Assembly: GCA_033002965.1 (NCBI GenBank) | Contig: JAURVB010014565.1 | Coordinates: 1 to 64,000 of the forward strand | Reading direction: 5' to 3' | DNA from: Piper betle | Lineage: Eukaryota; Streptophyta; Magnoliopsida; Piperales; Piperaceae | DNA length: 64,000 nucleotides | Shown: one piece after another, positions 1 through 12,588 of the stretch | How positions within the stretch are numbered: the stretch's first letter is position 1 | How the letters are laid out: each line of letters starts with the position of its first letter | Translations under genes and position numbers: made by a program | The notes under the pieces: generated by a model | Database searches by the model: none | What the model was told of the DNA's origin: nothing | The model's input: only the letters and a program-made list of their open reading frames with translations

Positions 1-1244
1 TTTAATCATTTGAGGAATTATCATTGGTTTACTGGTTTTAATAATTTATTCTTTATTATATATGATTAATTATCAATTTATGGGTTGATAAATATTGACT
101 CCTTACAAGTCAAAGTAGTTGCTAGCATGTTTTGATTTTTGCTGATAATGATTAATGATTTGGTGTGACCATATAAATTAGCTTGTGTCAATTAATTAAA
201 TATTAAATTGTCATTGTTCACTTATAAGTAATTAACTAAATGATTAACTAATTGCTATGAGATATATTTTATTGTTATTTTTTTATGTACTTAGTTAAGT
301 GCTACATATCATATCATTTCATGCATTAGACTAAGGAATTATATGTGTTAGCATATAAACTATTTGTGACTCCCAGATTAGGATTCTCATTGCAATTATG
401 GTACCTTCATCTGAATTTCCAAGACCGTATAAATATTTGAAATATTGTATATTCCTTTTTGCCAGTGCTGATCAGCATGAGCCAGATTTGACCACCATGC
501 ACCGAGCGCAACCTGGGTTAAAGAATTGACTCAGTCCGATACGGGGCCGCACCTTTAAAATTACTTGAAAGATAAAATACTTGCACCCATGCCGAAAGGG
601 GTGATAGGGCGCAATGACGCAAGACGACTCATTATGCACTTGTGATATCAAGAAGGGGAATCAATGGCAAATATCGATAACTACAGGCCGTGGGCCACAT
701 AACATGTGTGCGCATACATGGGATTGCAGCTAGATGGGGTGGCCACCCCTCTCGGCATAATGGAGCTCAGCATAGGCTCATGATCACTAAAAGACTCGAT
801 TAATGATATTATAGAATATATTGACTTGTTTCTTGTAATTATATAACTTAGTGTTGTTATCACTAATGCGGAATTGCCTCCTCAGGTGTGAGTATTATGG
901 AAGAATGGGTAAAGTTGGGATAGCTGGAGGACTCTGTTATTAGCCTATTATTTTTTTCTTATATATTATTATACTTCGAAGATGTTTGCATGGCAATGGG
1001 ATTTTGGTTCGTTTCATGGGGCTTAGATTTTCTCAAACTCATATTATATTTTATTTCATGGCATGACTTAAAATTTGAACTTTAACTAATTCCTTGAGTA
1101 TGAAATTAATTTGTACAATTTAAAAACAATTTTATGTCATGAGTTTATTTAAAATGTTAAAAATTAATAGAAAATTAATTTATGAAATACTTAGTTTTAT
1201 ATAGTTATACTTGGCTAGTGGCATGGAACGGGCAGGTCGTTACA
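1..1244. repeat. Old LTR-retrotransposon debris
   Basis: No coding region is visible. The block from about 470 to 900 is less AT-rich than its surroundings and has the look of untranslated LTR sequence. The segment ends in GGGCAGGTCGTTACA (about 1230-1244), which resembles the 3' terminus of long plant gypsy LTRs ending in ACA. Sequence similar to the 3' LTR at 6.36 kb starts immediately afterwards, so a junction between two nested elements probably lies here. The assignment is inference from texture and from that terminus. Confidence 0.35.
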
Positions 1245-1249
1245 ATAGT

Positions 1250-3135
1250 AGCCAGAAAACCACCAAAAATTGCTGAAAAATCGACGAAAACTGTATGAAA
1301 TCTGCCAGAAATCGCCAAAAAATTGGATTCACTGGAATTCATCGGATCTTCCGCCAAGCTCATCCAGTCGAACCCGATCGAACTTTGGACGCTAACGAGC
1401 GCCGAATTTGAGCCTTGAGACACACGACAAAACCCTAGTCGTCACCAATTGATGACGATGCGAGGTATAATTACCTCTTGTTTAATTATTTAAAATTGAT
1501 GATTATTAGTATGACATGCTAGGATTGATGAATTGTTGTGTTAGATACTTTTATTACAAATAATAACATGAATTGTTTGAATGAAGTGTATTAAAATGAA
1601 TGTTAAGAATCTGATTAGGTAAACTAAATAATTATCGTAATCTAATACAACATAGCATAGGAAAACTTATGTGTGATTGATGTATGATATGGTGTGTGTA
1701 TGCGATAGGATGTTTGATGCATTATTCAGTTAGTAGGCATTAGCTTTTAGTTTAATGTGTAGGTACGAAGTAGGAGATCGCCGCCTAGGTGCATGGACAC
1801 AATTGGAGCTTCTACCTGGTCCATTTAGTACTTGTTCCCTATTTTACACTCTATTCGACTATGTATTGTTTTATTACTTGCAGGACGGGTTAAGTGGCAT
1901 TTTATCGAATCCCACTTAGCCCAGGTCATTTAATCATTTGATTTTCGGATTAATTACCCTTGAGGATGAATTCCCTCGAGTTTGATTTCAAAAATAAGAT
2001 CCACTCCATTCACCTTCGAGCATATTATTTAAATCCATTCCCAAACCTATAAATAGTTTTATCGAGTTTTCAGTGAAACAAGAAATGGGAAAATAAACTC
2101 ACACGCACCATGAGCGAGTGCACGTGCCAGTCAAAGCGGGCTCTAGATTAGTAAGCAGGTTGTTCTAATCCTGAGGTATCCTGACAACTCCCGTTTTTAA
2201 TTCCTCACACCCGGAGAAACGTAGAGGTTTACGGGTACTATTTCGTACAACGCATGTTTGAACTTATGGTTTAAAGGGTACTAAAGGCGATTGTCTGAGA
2301 GCACTCGACTTTCTTGTTTAAGGTCAGGAGAATTATGAAGGAAATGAGAGGGGTTAGGATATATTGGCCAAAGGGCCAGGAAAATGAGAAAATGTCGAGA
2401 GAGGCATCAGACCAGTCAATTCAGGATGCTATCGAGTCTACAGCTCAGTGGCTCCTTAGAAGATGCCCGTAGGAGTGTTCACAAGATGATATAAAGGTTT
2501 TCTTCAAAATGAGAGTCAGTTCTTATTTGCTAGTTTGCTATGTACTTATATTTTTGGACTAGTAACACTCGTTATTGACGTTTTTCTTTATATATATGTA
2601 GGTGAGGATTAAATACTAGATACGCCAGCTTGGATGGAGGAGCAGTGACTTGCTTTGCACACACACGCACGCGTGTCGACCGAATGTTAGTTTTGACTAT
2701 TTTAATTATTTTGTTATGTTATAATGAAAAATGAAATACTTATGATAAAGATTGTGGTAAATAGAAATGGATAGTGCTATTATGATTTGAAACAAATATT
2801 AGTGTGCAAGTCGAATGATAAAAGTGAAATGTGAATAGAATGAGCAGGTAGGTCAAGACCCAAATGTCAAGAATGTTTGATGTGACTGAATTACATGTGT
2901 ATGTGAAAAATATAGTGCAATGAATGTATTTGGATCTATTTATTTATATATGTTGATTTGACAAAGTGGCCCCTAATTGCACTTTTAGGGGAAATTTTGT
3001 CAGTTTTATTTCACGACTTTTTATTGTTTTTTTTATCGTAATTATTTTGGTATGTAAATTGGTTGTCATGTCATCCATGTAGTAGCATATTAGGGTTTCG
3101 TGCATTCATCCATGCATAACGATCAGTATCTTCCA
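1250..3135 (+). repeat. 5' LTR of the ancient gypsy element
   Basis: Shares blocks with 6370-7540 in the same order. Shared landmarks include the ACATGCTAGGATTGAT motif (about 1515 and 6625), an AGTAATACTTGTTAGTGAC-like stretch (about 2560 and 6970) and CATCCATGTA near the end (3074 and 7500). It lacks the C-rich block seen at 5950-6350, so its beginning is truncated or was replaced by the debris to its left. Confidence 0.5.
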
Positions 3136-3139
3136 TCTT

Positions 3140-5505
3140 GAGATGTCGAGAGTAGATCCACTCAAAACCTGTGACGGTCTGGTTCGGTTAGTGAGTGAGC
3201 TGAATTCGAGGTGTCACACAGAGGTACTTGAGGATACAACAATCATGACAAGTATGCTTTCAGTAGGCTTTGTATCTGCACGAGTCTTATTGATTCTGGT
3301 TGTACGCACTTATTTATTTCATACACGCACACAAGTATAATTAGATGTAAGATAGAAGAGTTAGGACTTTCACTATTAGTGTCTATTCTTGCTGGTAGTG
3401 TGAGAGCTATGGGCGAGTGTGTGCATAATATCCCTAGTGAGATTCAACAGTGACAACTTTAGATGATTTAATATTGTTCATGCTACAAGAATTTGATATA
3501 TTATTATTTGGAATTAATTAGATATCCAAGCAATGAGCCATAATAGATTGTCAAAGAAAGACAGTGACTTTCCACCACAGAAGATGCCACTTTTTCTTTC
3601 AAGGTTAAGGCAAAGATAGAGAACAAGGATGGATATCCTATCAAAATGTAGTGAGATAGCTAGACGAGGCAGTGAGCTAATAATGGCAGCATTAGTTTTT
3701 GCTGAGCATAGTGGTTTAGGGGACAAGACGAGCATTGAGGAGATTCTAGTGGTTAGAGAATTCATTAATGCATTTCCGGAGGAGATTACTTGATTGCCGC
3801 CAGATAGAGAAATAGACCTTGCCATTGAATTGATGTCAGGCACAGTACTGATCTTTAGAGCTCCGTACATAATAGCACCTCTTGAGCTCAAGTAACTCAG
3901 GGAATAGTTGCAGACACTATTGGATCAAGGATTCATCAGATCGAGTGTCTCTCCATGGGGTGCACCAGTGTTATTCGTGAGGAAGAAGAATGGAAGCATG
4001 TGTTTATGTATCGATTAAAAGATCCTAAACCATGCAACTATTAAGAATAGATATCCTCATCCTCGTATTGATGATCTATTTGATCAGTTGAGTTCAGTAG
4101 TTGTCTTCTTGAAGATTGATTTGAGGTCAGGATATTACCAGTTGAAGATTAGGGCAAAAGATATCCCGAAGACTGCATTCATGACCAGATATGACTACGA
4201 CAAGTTTTTGGTCATGCCCTTTAGATTAACCATTGCTCTAGTAATATTTATGGACTTGATGAACGGAGTGTTCAGTCCATATTTGAACCAATTGGTGATC
4301 ATCTTTGTAGATGACATTTTGGTATACTCTTCCTCTAGGGAAAAGCATGAGCAACATCTGAAGATTGTATTACAGACACTCAGAGAGCATAGATTGTACG
4401 GGAAGTTTTTGAAGTGTAGTTTTTGACTATTAGAAGTGAACTTTCTCGGATCTCAACATCTAGTATCTCAGTAGATCCAGCCAACATAGAAGCAGTAGTA
4501 GAATGGGAACAGTTGAAGACACCTACAAAGGTTCAGAGTTTTCTAGGCCTAGCTGGATAATATAGACTATTTATTCAAGATTTCTCTTCTATAACTGCCC
4601 CTCTTACATGGCTGACTAGGAAGGAGGAACGGTTTAGATGGACAGATAAATGTGAGCAAAGTTTTAGGATACTAAAGTAGAGATTGGCTTGGCTTCGGCG
4701 CTTTTCCTTACATTGCCTAAGGGGCACAAGGATTTTCTAGTTTACACATATGCCTTAGGAATTGATTTAAGTTGTATTTTGATGTAGAAGAATAAGGTTA
4801 TAGACCTATGCATCTCGCCAATTCAAGGTGCATAAGTGTAACTATCTTACACACGATGTAGAACTCGCAACAGTCATATTTGCTCCCTAAATATGGAGAC
4901 ACTACCTTCATGGAACATCTTTCAGGCTCTTGACTAATCACAAGAGTCTGAAATATATCTTTATGCGGAAGGATTTGAATAGCAGACAGAGAAGATGGTT
5001 AGAGATGTTATAAGATTATGAGATCAACATAGCGTACTACGATGGCAAAGCGAATGTGGTAGCAGATGCTTTGAGTAGGAAGCCAATACGAGGCTCCACA
5101 GGATTGGCACCAGTGTCAATGACTCAGTATACTATAGGCCAGAGACAATTGATTGGAACAATGGTACGATTGACCATTCGACCAAGTGTGATGGAACAAA
5201 TCAGGGTTGCACAAGAAGCAGATCAACAATTGAAACAATGGTTGGAACAGGGAACACAGCAGGAATTGGCCAAAGATGCAAATGGGTTAGTTAGACTAAG
5301 AGATACAACTAGACCTAACGTATCCAAGAGATGCAGTTCAGATTGTGGATCACCGAGTGAAGATTCTTCAAAGAAAAGAAGTTCCCCTAGTACGAGTGCA
5401 ATGGATTCGATGAAGAGTTGAAGAATTTACATGGGAATGTGAAGATGAGATGAGGAAGCAATACTTAGAGTTGTTCGAGCAACTAGCTTCACAACCAGGT
5501 ACTTT
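3140..5505 (+). pseudogene. Gypsy pol remnant: protease, RT, RNase H, chromodomain-like end
   Basis: Read with frameshifts, the plus strand shows an aspartic protease core (a LIDSGCTHLFI-like stretch near 3285-3325), the start of the RT domain ([18 protein letters not shown], about 3930-3985) and the RT fingers/palm in an open stretch at 4088-4426, with [14 protein letters not shown] and the catalytic FVDDILVYS. RNase H ends in VADALSRKP at about 5058-5085. The DNA then runs almost straight into a chromodomain-like tail (EVPLVRVQW, FTWECEDEMRKQY, about 5380-5480). The integrase catalytic core is absent. Many in-frame stops, for example near 3790, 3893 and 4016, show it is dead. Confidence 0.8.
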
Positions 5506-5779
5506 ACCAAAAACTACCTCTTTCAGATTATGGATGAGTTTGAAACTTCTTTGGTTAAAATTTTGAGAACGAAATTTTTCTATGGAGGGAAGGTTGTAAA
5601 ACCCATGACTCGAGTCAGAGTTACGAGTGATGAAGTCAAATGTAGCAAAGCATATGATGTTAACGTAAAAAGGATGATGAGAAATGAGTTATCAAAGTAT
5701 ATGACATCATGCACTTATTTTTTTAATGTATTAGATTATAGAATTATTTTTTGGCCGAATAACGCATTAGAACGTGTTA

Positions 5780-7545
5780 TAGAATAGTTTTGGTGGGTTT
5801 AGTTATAGAACATGTCATTTTGATGTTGTGGTGTGTATTATATTTTATGAAATTTCCCCCTATTTTTTGGATTTTTTTACGATTTGTTACAAGTTAGTTA
5901 TTATTTTTAACTTGAGTCAGAGTCGAGCCAACTTTTATTTACCAAATTGCCCCGAGACCTTACCTTGACCTTTCTTCTCCCCTAACCCTCAACAATGCCC
6001 CTGTCCTTACCCTCAACGCTGCCTCTGGCCATCACACCACCGCTGATTGACGCTGCCTACCTTCGCTAAGTCGTCACTGTGCTGTCTCGAGCATTCCCGG
6101 TCGCAACCTGTCTTGGAGCCAATTCACCCCTATCCGCGCCACTCCACCGCCGCTGTGTCGCTGATGCCTCCTTCTCGACCTAGCCAAGCTTTCCCCCACA
6201 CTCAACGCTGCCCCCAAAGTTGGCCAAGGGCCGATCGAACAAGCCTACCGACCCTAGGAGACTCGTTGCCGCTGCTGGCGTTCATCGCCATTGTTGCTGC
6301 CCTCACCACCACTACCACCATTGGGTTGAGCTCGCCGAGCCAGTGTCGACCCATAGCTTTGATTGGCTGGCTGAAAAGTCATAGAAAAATCGTCAGAAAA
6401 TTGCAAGAAAGCTGCCAGAAACTACCGAAAAATCAGATTCGCTGAAATTTGCCAAATCTTCAACCAAAGTCATGCAATTGAACCCAATCGAACTTCGGAA
6501 GCCATTAGGTGCCAAATTTGAGTCTTGAGTCATGCAACAAACCATAGCTATCGTTGATTGTCAACGACGCAAGGTATAATTAACTTCAACTTAATTACTT
6601 AAAAGTGATAATTAATAGCACAACATGCTAGGATTGATTGATTGGTGTGTTAAATATTTTTATCGTAAATAAAAAATGAATTGGGTGATTGTATGGTATT
6701 AAAATGAATGCTAAATAACTAATTAAGTAAATAAAAAATGAATTGCCTAAGAGTATACAGTCTTTGTGTTCAGATCTATGAGTGATGTGGAGGATGTAGA
6801 GGGATGAAGGATAATTGTTTTTCACGTAAGGGATAGTTTTAAAATTTTTCGAGGCTGACGGCTCCTAATTAACGCCCTTATGAGAGATTATATGAAGAAG
6901 TATAAGAATGATTTTATTTAACAAGAGAGCCAGCTCTTCTATGACAGTTTGATTATTAATTATTTCTAGAGCAGTAATACTTGTTAGTGACATTTTTGGT
7001 ATTATATATGTATGTGAAAATGTAGATGATTGAGCACTGTTAGGATTGTAAAGGAGCAGTCATGTAGTATGCACACATATACCTGTCGAATAAAATAGAA
7101 ATTGTTGTATGATGCACCAGTGTGAATAGTTGTGAATTAAATGCTTGAATGTTTTATTGTAGGATTGTTGTGAGAAAACCCTAAAATGTTTCACATGTGA
7201 TTAAAATTGTGACTAGAATTGAACAGGCTGAGCAATAGAGTCCAAACTCAATTCTGATGAAGGAAAATGATGATAATGGAAATGTTGTGAGAAGAACATG
7301 TTTTTGCTTTGCTTGTTATTTCTATTGTTATCCATATATAATGTTTGTTATTGAGAGGGTGGCCCTTATTTTAGGAGAGATTTTGTCCATTTTATTTTTA
7401 AAATAGTTATTTTTTTAACTTTTCATGTGTTTGTTTTGTTTTGAATATAATTGTATATCATAGCTTTTATTTAGAATAACGCTACAACCTAATCATCCCA
7501 TCCATGTATTGTATGGTTGCATCACTATTTTAAGACACTGAAGTT
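5780..7545 (+). repeat. 3' LTR of the ancient gypsy element
   Basis: The region from 6360 matches the left LTR (1250 onward). The part before it contains an AT-rich leader with GACTTGAGTCAGAGTCGAGC-like sequence (about 5910-5930) followed by a C-rich block at 5950-6350. Similar leaders and C-rich blocks occur at 12.7-13.2 kb and 32.5-32.9 kb. The boundary at 5780 is approximate. An open frame across the C-rich block (6047-6445) has low-complexity composition and is not credible as a gene. Confidence 0.5.
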
Positions 7546-7720
7546 AAATTCGGGTCAGCTTCATCAAATTAAGTAGATTAGTGAATGATTTGGTCACCAA
7601 GATCATGTCCTATTTGGTTCGTGGGTGAACAAATACATAGTGTTTCAATTTCTAGCGACTGTTTGTCATTGCCAACTAGTTTTCATTATCGCCAGCGAGT
7701 CCAGCCATGGCCGACGATTG
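7546..7720. other. Unassigned spacer
   Basis: Nothing recognised: no coding frame and no repeat match inside the window. Confidence 0.3.
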
Positions 7721-8620
7721 TGATTGGCCACATATTGTCTAACACATTCTAAATTAAGCACATATGATTAAGTATAATCACAGAATTAGTGTAAAACAAT
7801 GCTTAATATTGATTTCTCACATTAATATACACAATGCATATAAAAAATGCAAATCAAATTGAAACGGAGAAATCAAACAATGGCTAAAACTGATACCATT
7901 GTAGGATTAATAAAATTCATAATAGATTAGATTTACTTGTAAATCTAATTCACATCACAATCATAATACAAGATTACAGTTCCCGAAATCAATATAAAAT
8001 TATATATTTTAATTTAGCATTTAGTCAAAGTAAGATCATTAGACAATTACTTTAAATTCACAAATTATATTACTAATAAGTGTCAAGAGTTATATTCCCC
8101 AAAAAGTCTCTCTTTTTACAAAAAATTGAGGACAGATTGATACGAGGAGAAGGTGGATTGGTTATCATCGTTGGTAATCATTTACTTTATTTTCATATTT
8201 AAATTTAATTTACCTATTAAGAGTATTATTATAATAATTTAATAAATCCAATACCTCCTTTATAATATATACGCGAAGTATTATCACGATACCAATATAC
8301 ATGCATTTCTACTAGAAAGATAGACAACACGACAATCTAATTTATCTAGTTTTGTTAGTAAAAGATTGAGTAAGAGAAGTTAAGCCAATTAAAATATATT
8401 AAAAATATAAAAATTAATCAAATTATTGTAATCTGTTTTTTCATTTAATTAGATATTATCTTTAAAATATAATCGATTTTTAAGATATTTGTATGTATAT
8501 ATAAATTTATTAAATTCATGTCCAAACGATATTTTATTTGGGGCTTAATTGAATTAATAAGCTCAGAAATTAATTAATTTAGACATGGTTAACGTTTTTA
8601 CGGGCCATGTGTCTGAAGCT
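7720..8620 (-). repeat. Possible LTR with tRNA-Met type primer site
   Basis: On the minus strand, ATGGTATCAG (complement of 7891-7899) directly follows a potential LTR end ...CCTACA. The arrangement fits an LTR terminus next to an initiator-Met-tRNA primer-binding site of a minus-strand Ty1/copia-like element. The putative LTR would extend rightwards from 7900; I cannot see its other end or a partner LTR. The call rests on the junction motif alone. Confidence 0.3.
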
Positions 8621-8749
8621 TGGAGTAGTTAACAATTAGGATATCACCAACCGACTATCAGAGGTGTAATACGGTAAAGCATTCACCCACGCGTACCTAA
8701 AGACCCATCACAATTCTCAACCAATCAAAAATTATTATTTATGGGTAAA

Positions 8750-8762
8750 CCCCCCCCCCCCC
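8750..8762. repeat. Poly-C run
   Basis: Thirteen consecutive C residues in an AT-rich context. Length is likely to be polymorphic or mis-called. Confidence 0.9.
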
Positions 8763-8944
8763 GATAATTAACCATCTCCTTATTTTCTATAACTTGAGTC
8801 TCTCATTTTCAATTTTCTTCGCATATTGGTAGTTCTATAATGAAGTTAAAGTTCTGATAAATTTAAAAGCAAGCCAATAAGGTTTCTCCGTAAGTATTTA
8901 AATTCGAACACTTAGCGAGTTTAAAGCTTTAAACCCTTTTTGTG

Positions 8945-9150
8945 TAGGAGGGTAGAGCTCGGGTTTGGCTTACCTCAATACTTTGGCTCGCTTCAATGGT
9001 TCAGCTCGCCCCAACAGTTCAGCTCGCCCCAACAGTTCAACTCACCGAAATGGTTTAGATTCAACTCACCTCAAGAATGCGGCTCGCCTCAACGATTTGG
9101 CTTCAACGGTTCAACTTACTCCGGTGATTCGACTCGGCTCACTTCCGTAA
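8945..9150 (+). repeat. Short-unit degenerate tandem repeat
   Basis: Variants of an 18-bp unit (GTTCAGCTCGCCCCAACA) recur head to tail. The two central copies at about 8998-9040 are nearly exact and the outer ones degenerate. Both open frames across it (8940-9212 and 8965-9150) are by-products of a unit length divisible by three, giving Ser-Pro-Gln-Gln-Phe-like repeats. I do not call a gene. Confidence 0.6.
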
Positions 9151-9229
9151 ACGATCTAGCCTCATTCTTTATCCAATTATCATTAGTCGTATGTCTAAGT
9201 ATCCGACTATAATACTTCGAGCTAATTCA

Positions 9230-10405
9230 TTTAAAGCTATCCATCCTCTTGTTTGTCTACAAAAGACATCCAGTACTTCATCTTGGAACATGTGAAGGTT
9301 GTTACTAGAGTAGAAGAATTATCTTTGAGGGTTTTAGTTGTTTTTTCTACATAATAAGGCTATAATTTATAAGATTCATTCTGCAATTTTATATTTAGTA
9401 GTTTTATAGTTAATAAAAATTTGTTTCAAAAGCAAGGCCATCTTAGTTTAACTCCTATCTTTAATTTTGTATTGCATAAGCCCTTAACAAGCCCTTTTTC
9501 TCAAGTTTGTGTGAAAGACTCCACGACCATAATTTTGCACAAACAATGTTACATCATTATAATCATTCATTAATCAATATGGATCCTATTGATAATGTTA
9601 AAGTTAGTTAGGCCACATATGACATGACATCTCGCCTAATTAGTAATAAATGGTCAAACAACTTTAAAAGCCGAGCTGGCATTAAATAAGATAAGAGTAA
9701 AAAATTGTGGGCATGTGTACAATTTGGATAAGCTATTAATTTTTTGGAATTAAAAGTGTTAAACTAAGAGCCTAAATCTGATGGTCACTTTTTATTTTAT
9801 TTAAGCCCCCCTTCACCCCACACTTACAATACCAATCTTATACAACCACTCTCGCAAGGTATTAAACCCCTCCCCTCTTACCCAACCCATAAATCTCATA
9901 ACCAATAATATAGTTCGACAAGCTAAGATGACCATCACTAATCGTAAGGCTACCCATCTCTTAGCATTTATCAAGATCATAACTCATATCTATTTTAGTA
10001 TATGGGATTATTCTCTATATTCTCCCGCACTTCAAGGCGGTTAAGGACTTAGCAAGTGGGTCTAGGGCGTTGGTAAACTAGATCTTCTTTGTCATTTATT
10101 GGGCTTTAACAAACGTATGTGCCTCTAGTGGGCTTGTATCTTCAGATTTTAACAAACGTCTGCACCACTTATTGATCTTCTTTTTTTAACAGAGGAGGTG
10201 TGAGAGCCAATGAGTTGGTGGCTCTGCTTCCACTTGTTAAGGTAAAAGATAAAAACTAAAGAGTTTGATAATTACAAAATATAAATATGAGGTTAATATG
10301 ACTATTTTATTTGAGAAAAAATTTCATTAAATATATATTAAATACAATGACACCTACTAGTGAATTCACTAGGGTGTTTATCCTATGAGTCTCAATTTAA
10401 CATGA
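9230..10405. other. AT-rich intergenic stretch
   Basis: No gene, RNA or classified repeat recognised on either strand. Confidence 0.4.
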
Positions 10406-10410
10406 AAACA

Positions 10411-10439
10411 ATATATATATATATATACACACACACACA
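10411..10439. repeat. Compound (TA)n(CA)n microsatellite
   Basis: A run of alternating TA passes directly into alternating AC. Confidence 0.9.
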
Positions 10440-10757
10440 TTTTAAGTCCATCTCACCTATCCACTTCCACATTTAATATTACCTCTTAATATTCTATTCA
10501 TTAGATTCTAAATTTACCAAAATGGTTCTTTAACCATATCAAAATTCGGCTTAATTCCAACATCCTCCTGTAAGCCTAATTAGACTTACTTTTCAACATC
10601 TTCCCTTAAATCTAATTTGCATCATTCTTTTATTCATGTCTTCAATTTACTCATATAACTTCCATCTTCCCTTAATTATCTTTTAGCATTGGAACTGAAT
10701 TGATGTTTGCAGAAATCATATAAGCAGATTGATTAAGCAAAAAATAAAACAAAATAA

Positions 10758-10899
10758 CATGCACCCAATAAGATTAATAATTCAAACAATGGTTAATCCT
10801 ATCATCAAATACCTAGCATAACATACAACATGCACCCAATAAGATTAATAATTCAAACAATGGTTAATTATATCATCAAATACCTAGCATAACATTAAT
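10758..10899. repeat. 71-bp direct tandem duplication
   Basis: Two nearly identical copies starting CATGCACCCAATAAGATTAA, at 10758 and 10829, inside the copia leader. The duplication is absent from the related leader near 42450-42490, so it arose after the two copies split. Confidence 0.85.
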
Positions 10900-10944
10900 A
10901 TTTAGCTCTTTGGACAAGAATATTAATTTATAAGTGGTACTCTC

Positions 10945-11465
10945 ATTGCAATAATCAAATATAGACAATAAATCCTGTCAAATAATAAACCTTCTTTAGG
11001 CCAATTGATTATCCACATAGAAGCTTGATAATTATCATATATTTATTATCACAAATAAAAACTTGATAATTATCTTATATTTATTATCACAAATAAATCT
11101 AAATACAGTAATCAAATATGGACAATAAATTTTGTCAAATAATAAACCTTCATTTGGGCCGATTTATTATCTATATAAAAGCTTGATAATTATCTCATAT
11201 TTATTATCACAAATGAATAATAATTAAATATAAACAATAAATCCTGTCATTTAATAAATCTTTTTTGGGGCCAATTTATTATCTACATAAAATCTTAATA
11301 ATTATCTTATATTTATTACCACAAATAAATCTAAATGCAGTAATCAAATATGGACAATAAATCCTGTCAGATAATAAACCTTCATTTGGGCCAATTTATT
11401 ATCCACATAAAATCTTAATAATTATCTCATATTTATTACCATAAATAATATATAATTCTGTCAAA
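10945..11465 (-). repeat. Copia leader tandem repeats (about 115-bp unit)
   Basis: About four to five diverged units, each holding GACAATAAATCCTGTCA, AATAATAAACCTTC, a GGCCAATTTATTATCCACAT-like block and TTGATAATTATC, then TATTTATTA. The same unit recurs at 42540-42930 in the related element, so the repeat structure belongs to the family and is not a local accident. Confidence 0.75.
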
Positions 11466-12359
11466 TATTAAGCTTCCTTTGTCCGATTAATATTCATATG
11501 AATTAAATACACATAACAATTTTAATATTAAAAATAAATTAATTTTCATAAAAAAGGCTACTTTGGTAACATATTGTAATCCTTAATAAATTTTAAAATA
11601 TTAATTATAACTGAACCATAATTTAAATTTAATAATCTCATAAAACTGAAAAGGATATAAAAATACTTTTATTTAAAAATTTCTAAAATTATAACCTTTT
11701 GTAATTTTATTTTCCTCACTTGATATTTTACCAAAAGAAGACTTTAATTTGGGAATAAATATCCCAAAGATAATAATTAGTACTGAATTTTTGAAAACTC
11801 CCAATGAGTTAAGACCATATTAATTTATTCCTTCTTACAAACTAGTATTCTTAATCTTTAGATTAAAGACAAATCAACTTAATTCTCAATAATCTAATAT
11901 GAAGTTGGCTCTCATGCCGCTTATTAGAACTTTATAACTTAACTTAATAATAAAACTTGAAGTTTAACCAAATTTTACAAATGATAAACCATTTATATAA
12001 AACCTTAATCTTCATCATATCAAATCGTCAATTAAATAGAATATGACAACAAAAGTATACCTGAATCCATAAAAAAAAATTGATTTTTTACCTCCTTAGG
12101 TTTTGATCTTCTAAATTTATTACTAGTTTTTAAGACCAAAGTATTCATTACTAGATCTGAATTCAGGGACTATAACCTCCTTACTTATAGTTTTAGTTTC
12201 ATAATTTTAATTTAACCCATTATAAAAGAGAAATTATAAAAATGGTACCTACACATTGAATTTCACACCGTTATTTACGGCCTATAAATACTTAACTTTA
12301 ATAGATTAATTGAGTTTAGGTCAATCTTAAATATATATATTTATGTCCAACATCTAACA

Positions 12360-12580
12360 AAGCCTTCTTGTGGTCGTCGAAGTGCTTGAGGATTGGGAGC
12401 ACTCCAGGGTGGCGTTGTTGCAAACCAGAAAGATGTGTGCCAAGTCTTTTTGCATCAAAACCACGTTCAGATCGGCATGCTTTGTTGTTCTACAAGCACG
12501 TTTGATGAGGCTCAGGGCTACAGAATCCCATAGACACTTGATGAGCACAACGGTACACAGCACGCAGTCTTCGGTGGCGT
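12360..12580. other. Unassigned higher-GC segment left of the hAT insertion
   Basis: Balanced-composition DNA with short open frames on both strands (plus 12370 onward, minus 12354-12563). It probably continues at 13517 beyond the transposon inserted between them. I do not recognise a protein family in any frame and cannot choose a strand. Confidence 0.25.
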
Positions 12581-12588
12581 GTTGCTAC
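12581..12588. repeat. 8-bp target-site duplication, left
   Basis: GTTGCTAC, repeated exactly at 13509-13516 on the far side of the inserted element. An 8-bp duplication is characteristic of hAT transposition. Confidence 0.85.

Larger units (their letters stand above)
1245..7545 (+). mobile_element. Ancient Ty3/gypsy element, internally deleted
   Basis: Two diverged repeats in the same orientation flank a plus-strand gypsy pol remnant. Matching stretches are 1250-1640 with 6370-6740, 2500-2720 with 6900-7110 and 2950-3130 with 7330-7540. Many substitutions and gaps separate the copies, so the element is old. The interior is only about 2.6 kb: recognisable gag and the integrase core are missing. 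Long LTRs and a chromodomain-like pol end suggest a Tekay/Del-type chromovirus. That lineage call is inference. Confidence 0.6.
10680..12359 (-). mobile_element. Ty1/copia 5' end fragment: LTR plus leader
   Basis: Matches the 5' end of the intact copia at 37562-43735 (its minus-strand leader and LTR, 42370-43735) block for block. Shared landmarks are the GCATTGG(A/T)ACTGA gag-start region (about 10685 and 42385), leader repeats built on GACAATAAATCCTGTCA, a CATGCCGCTT primer-site region (11913-11922 and 43243-43252) and an LTR ending TTATGTCCAA...CAACA-like (12341-12359). Coding sequence beyond the gag start is missing. It is more diverged than the intact copy, so it represents an older relative. 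The putative LTR is 11922-12359. Confidence 0.7.

Noticed and set aside
8940..9212. Ser-Pro-Gln-Gln-Phe repeat protein
   Set aside because: Frame exists only because an 18-bp repeat unit is divisible by three; overlapping frames are equally open.
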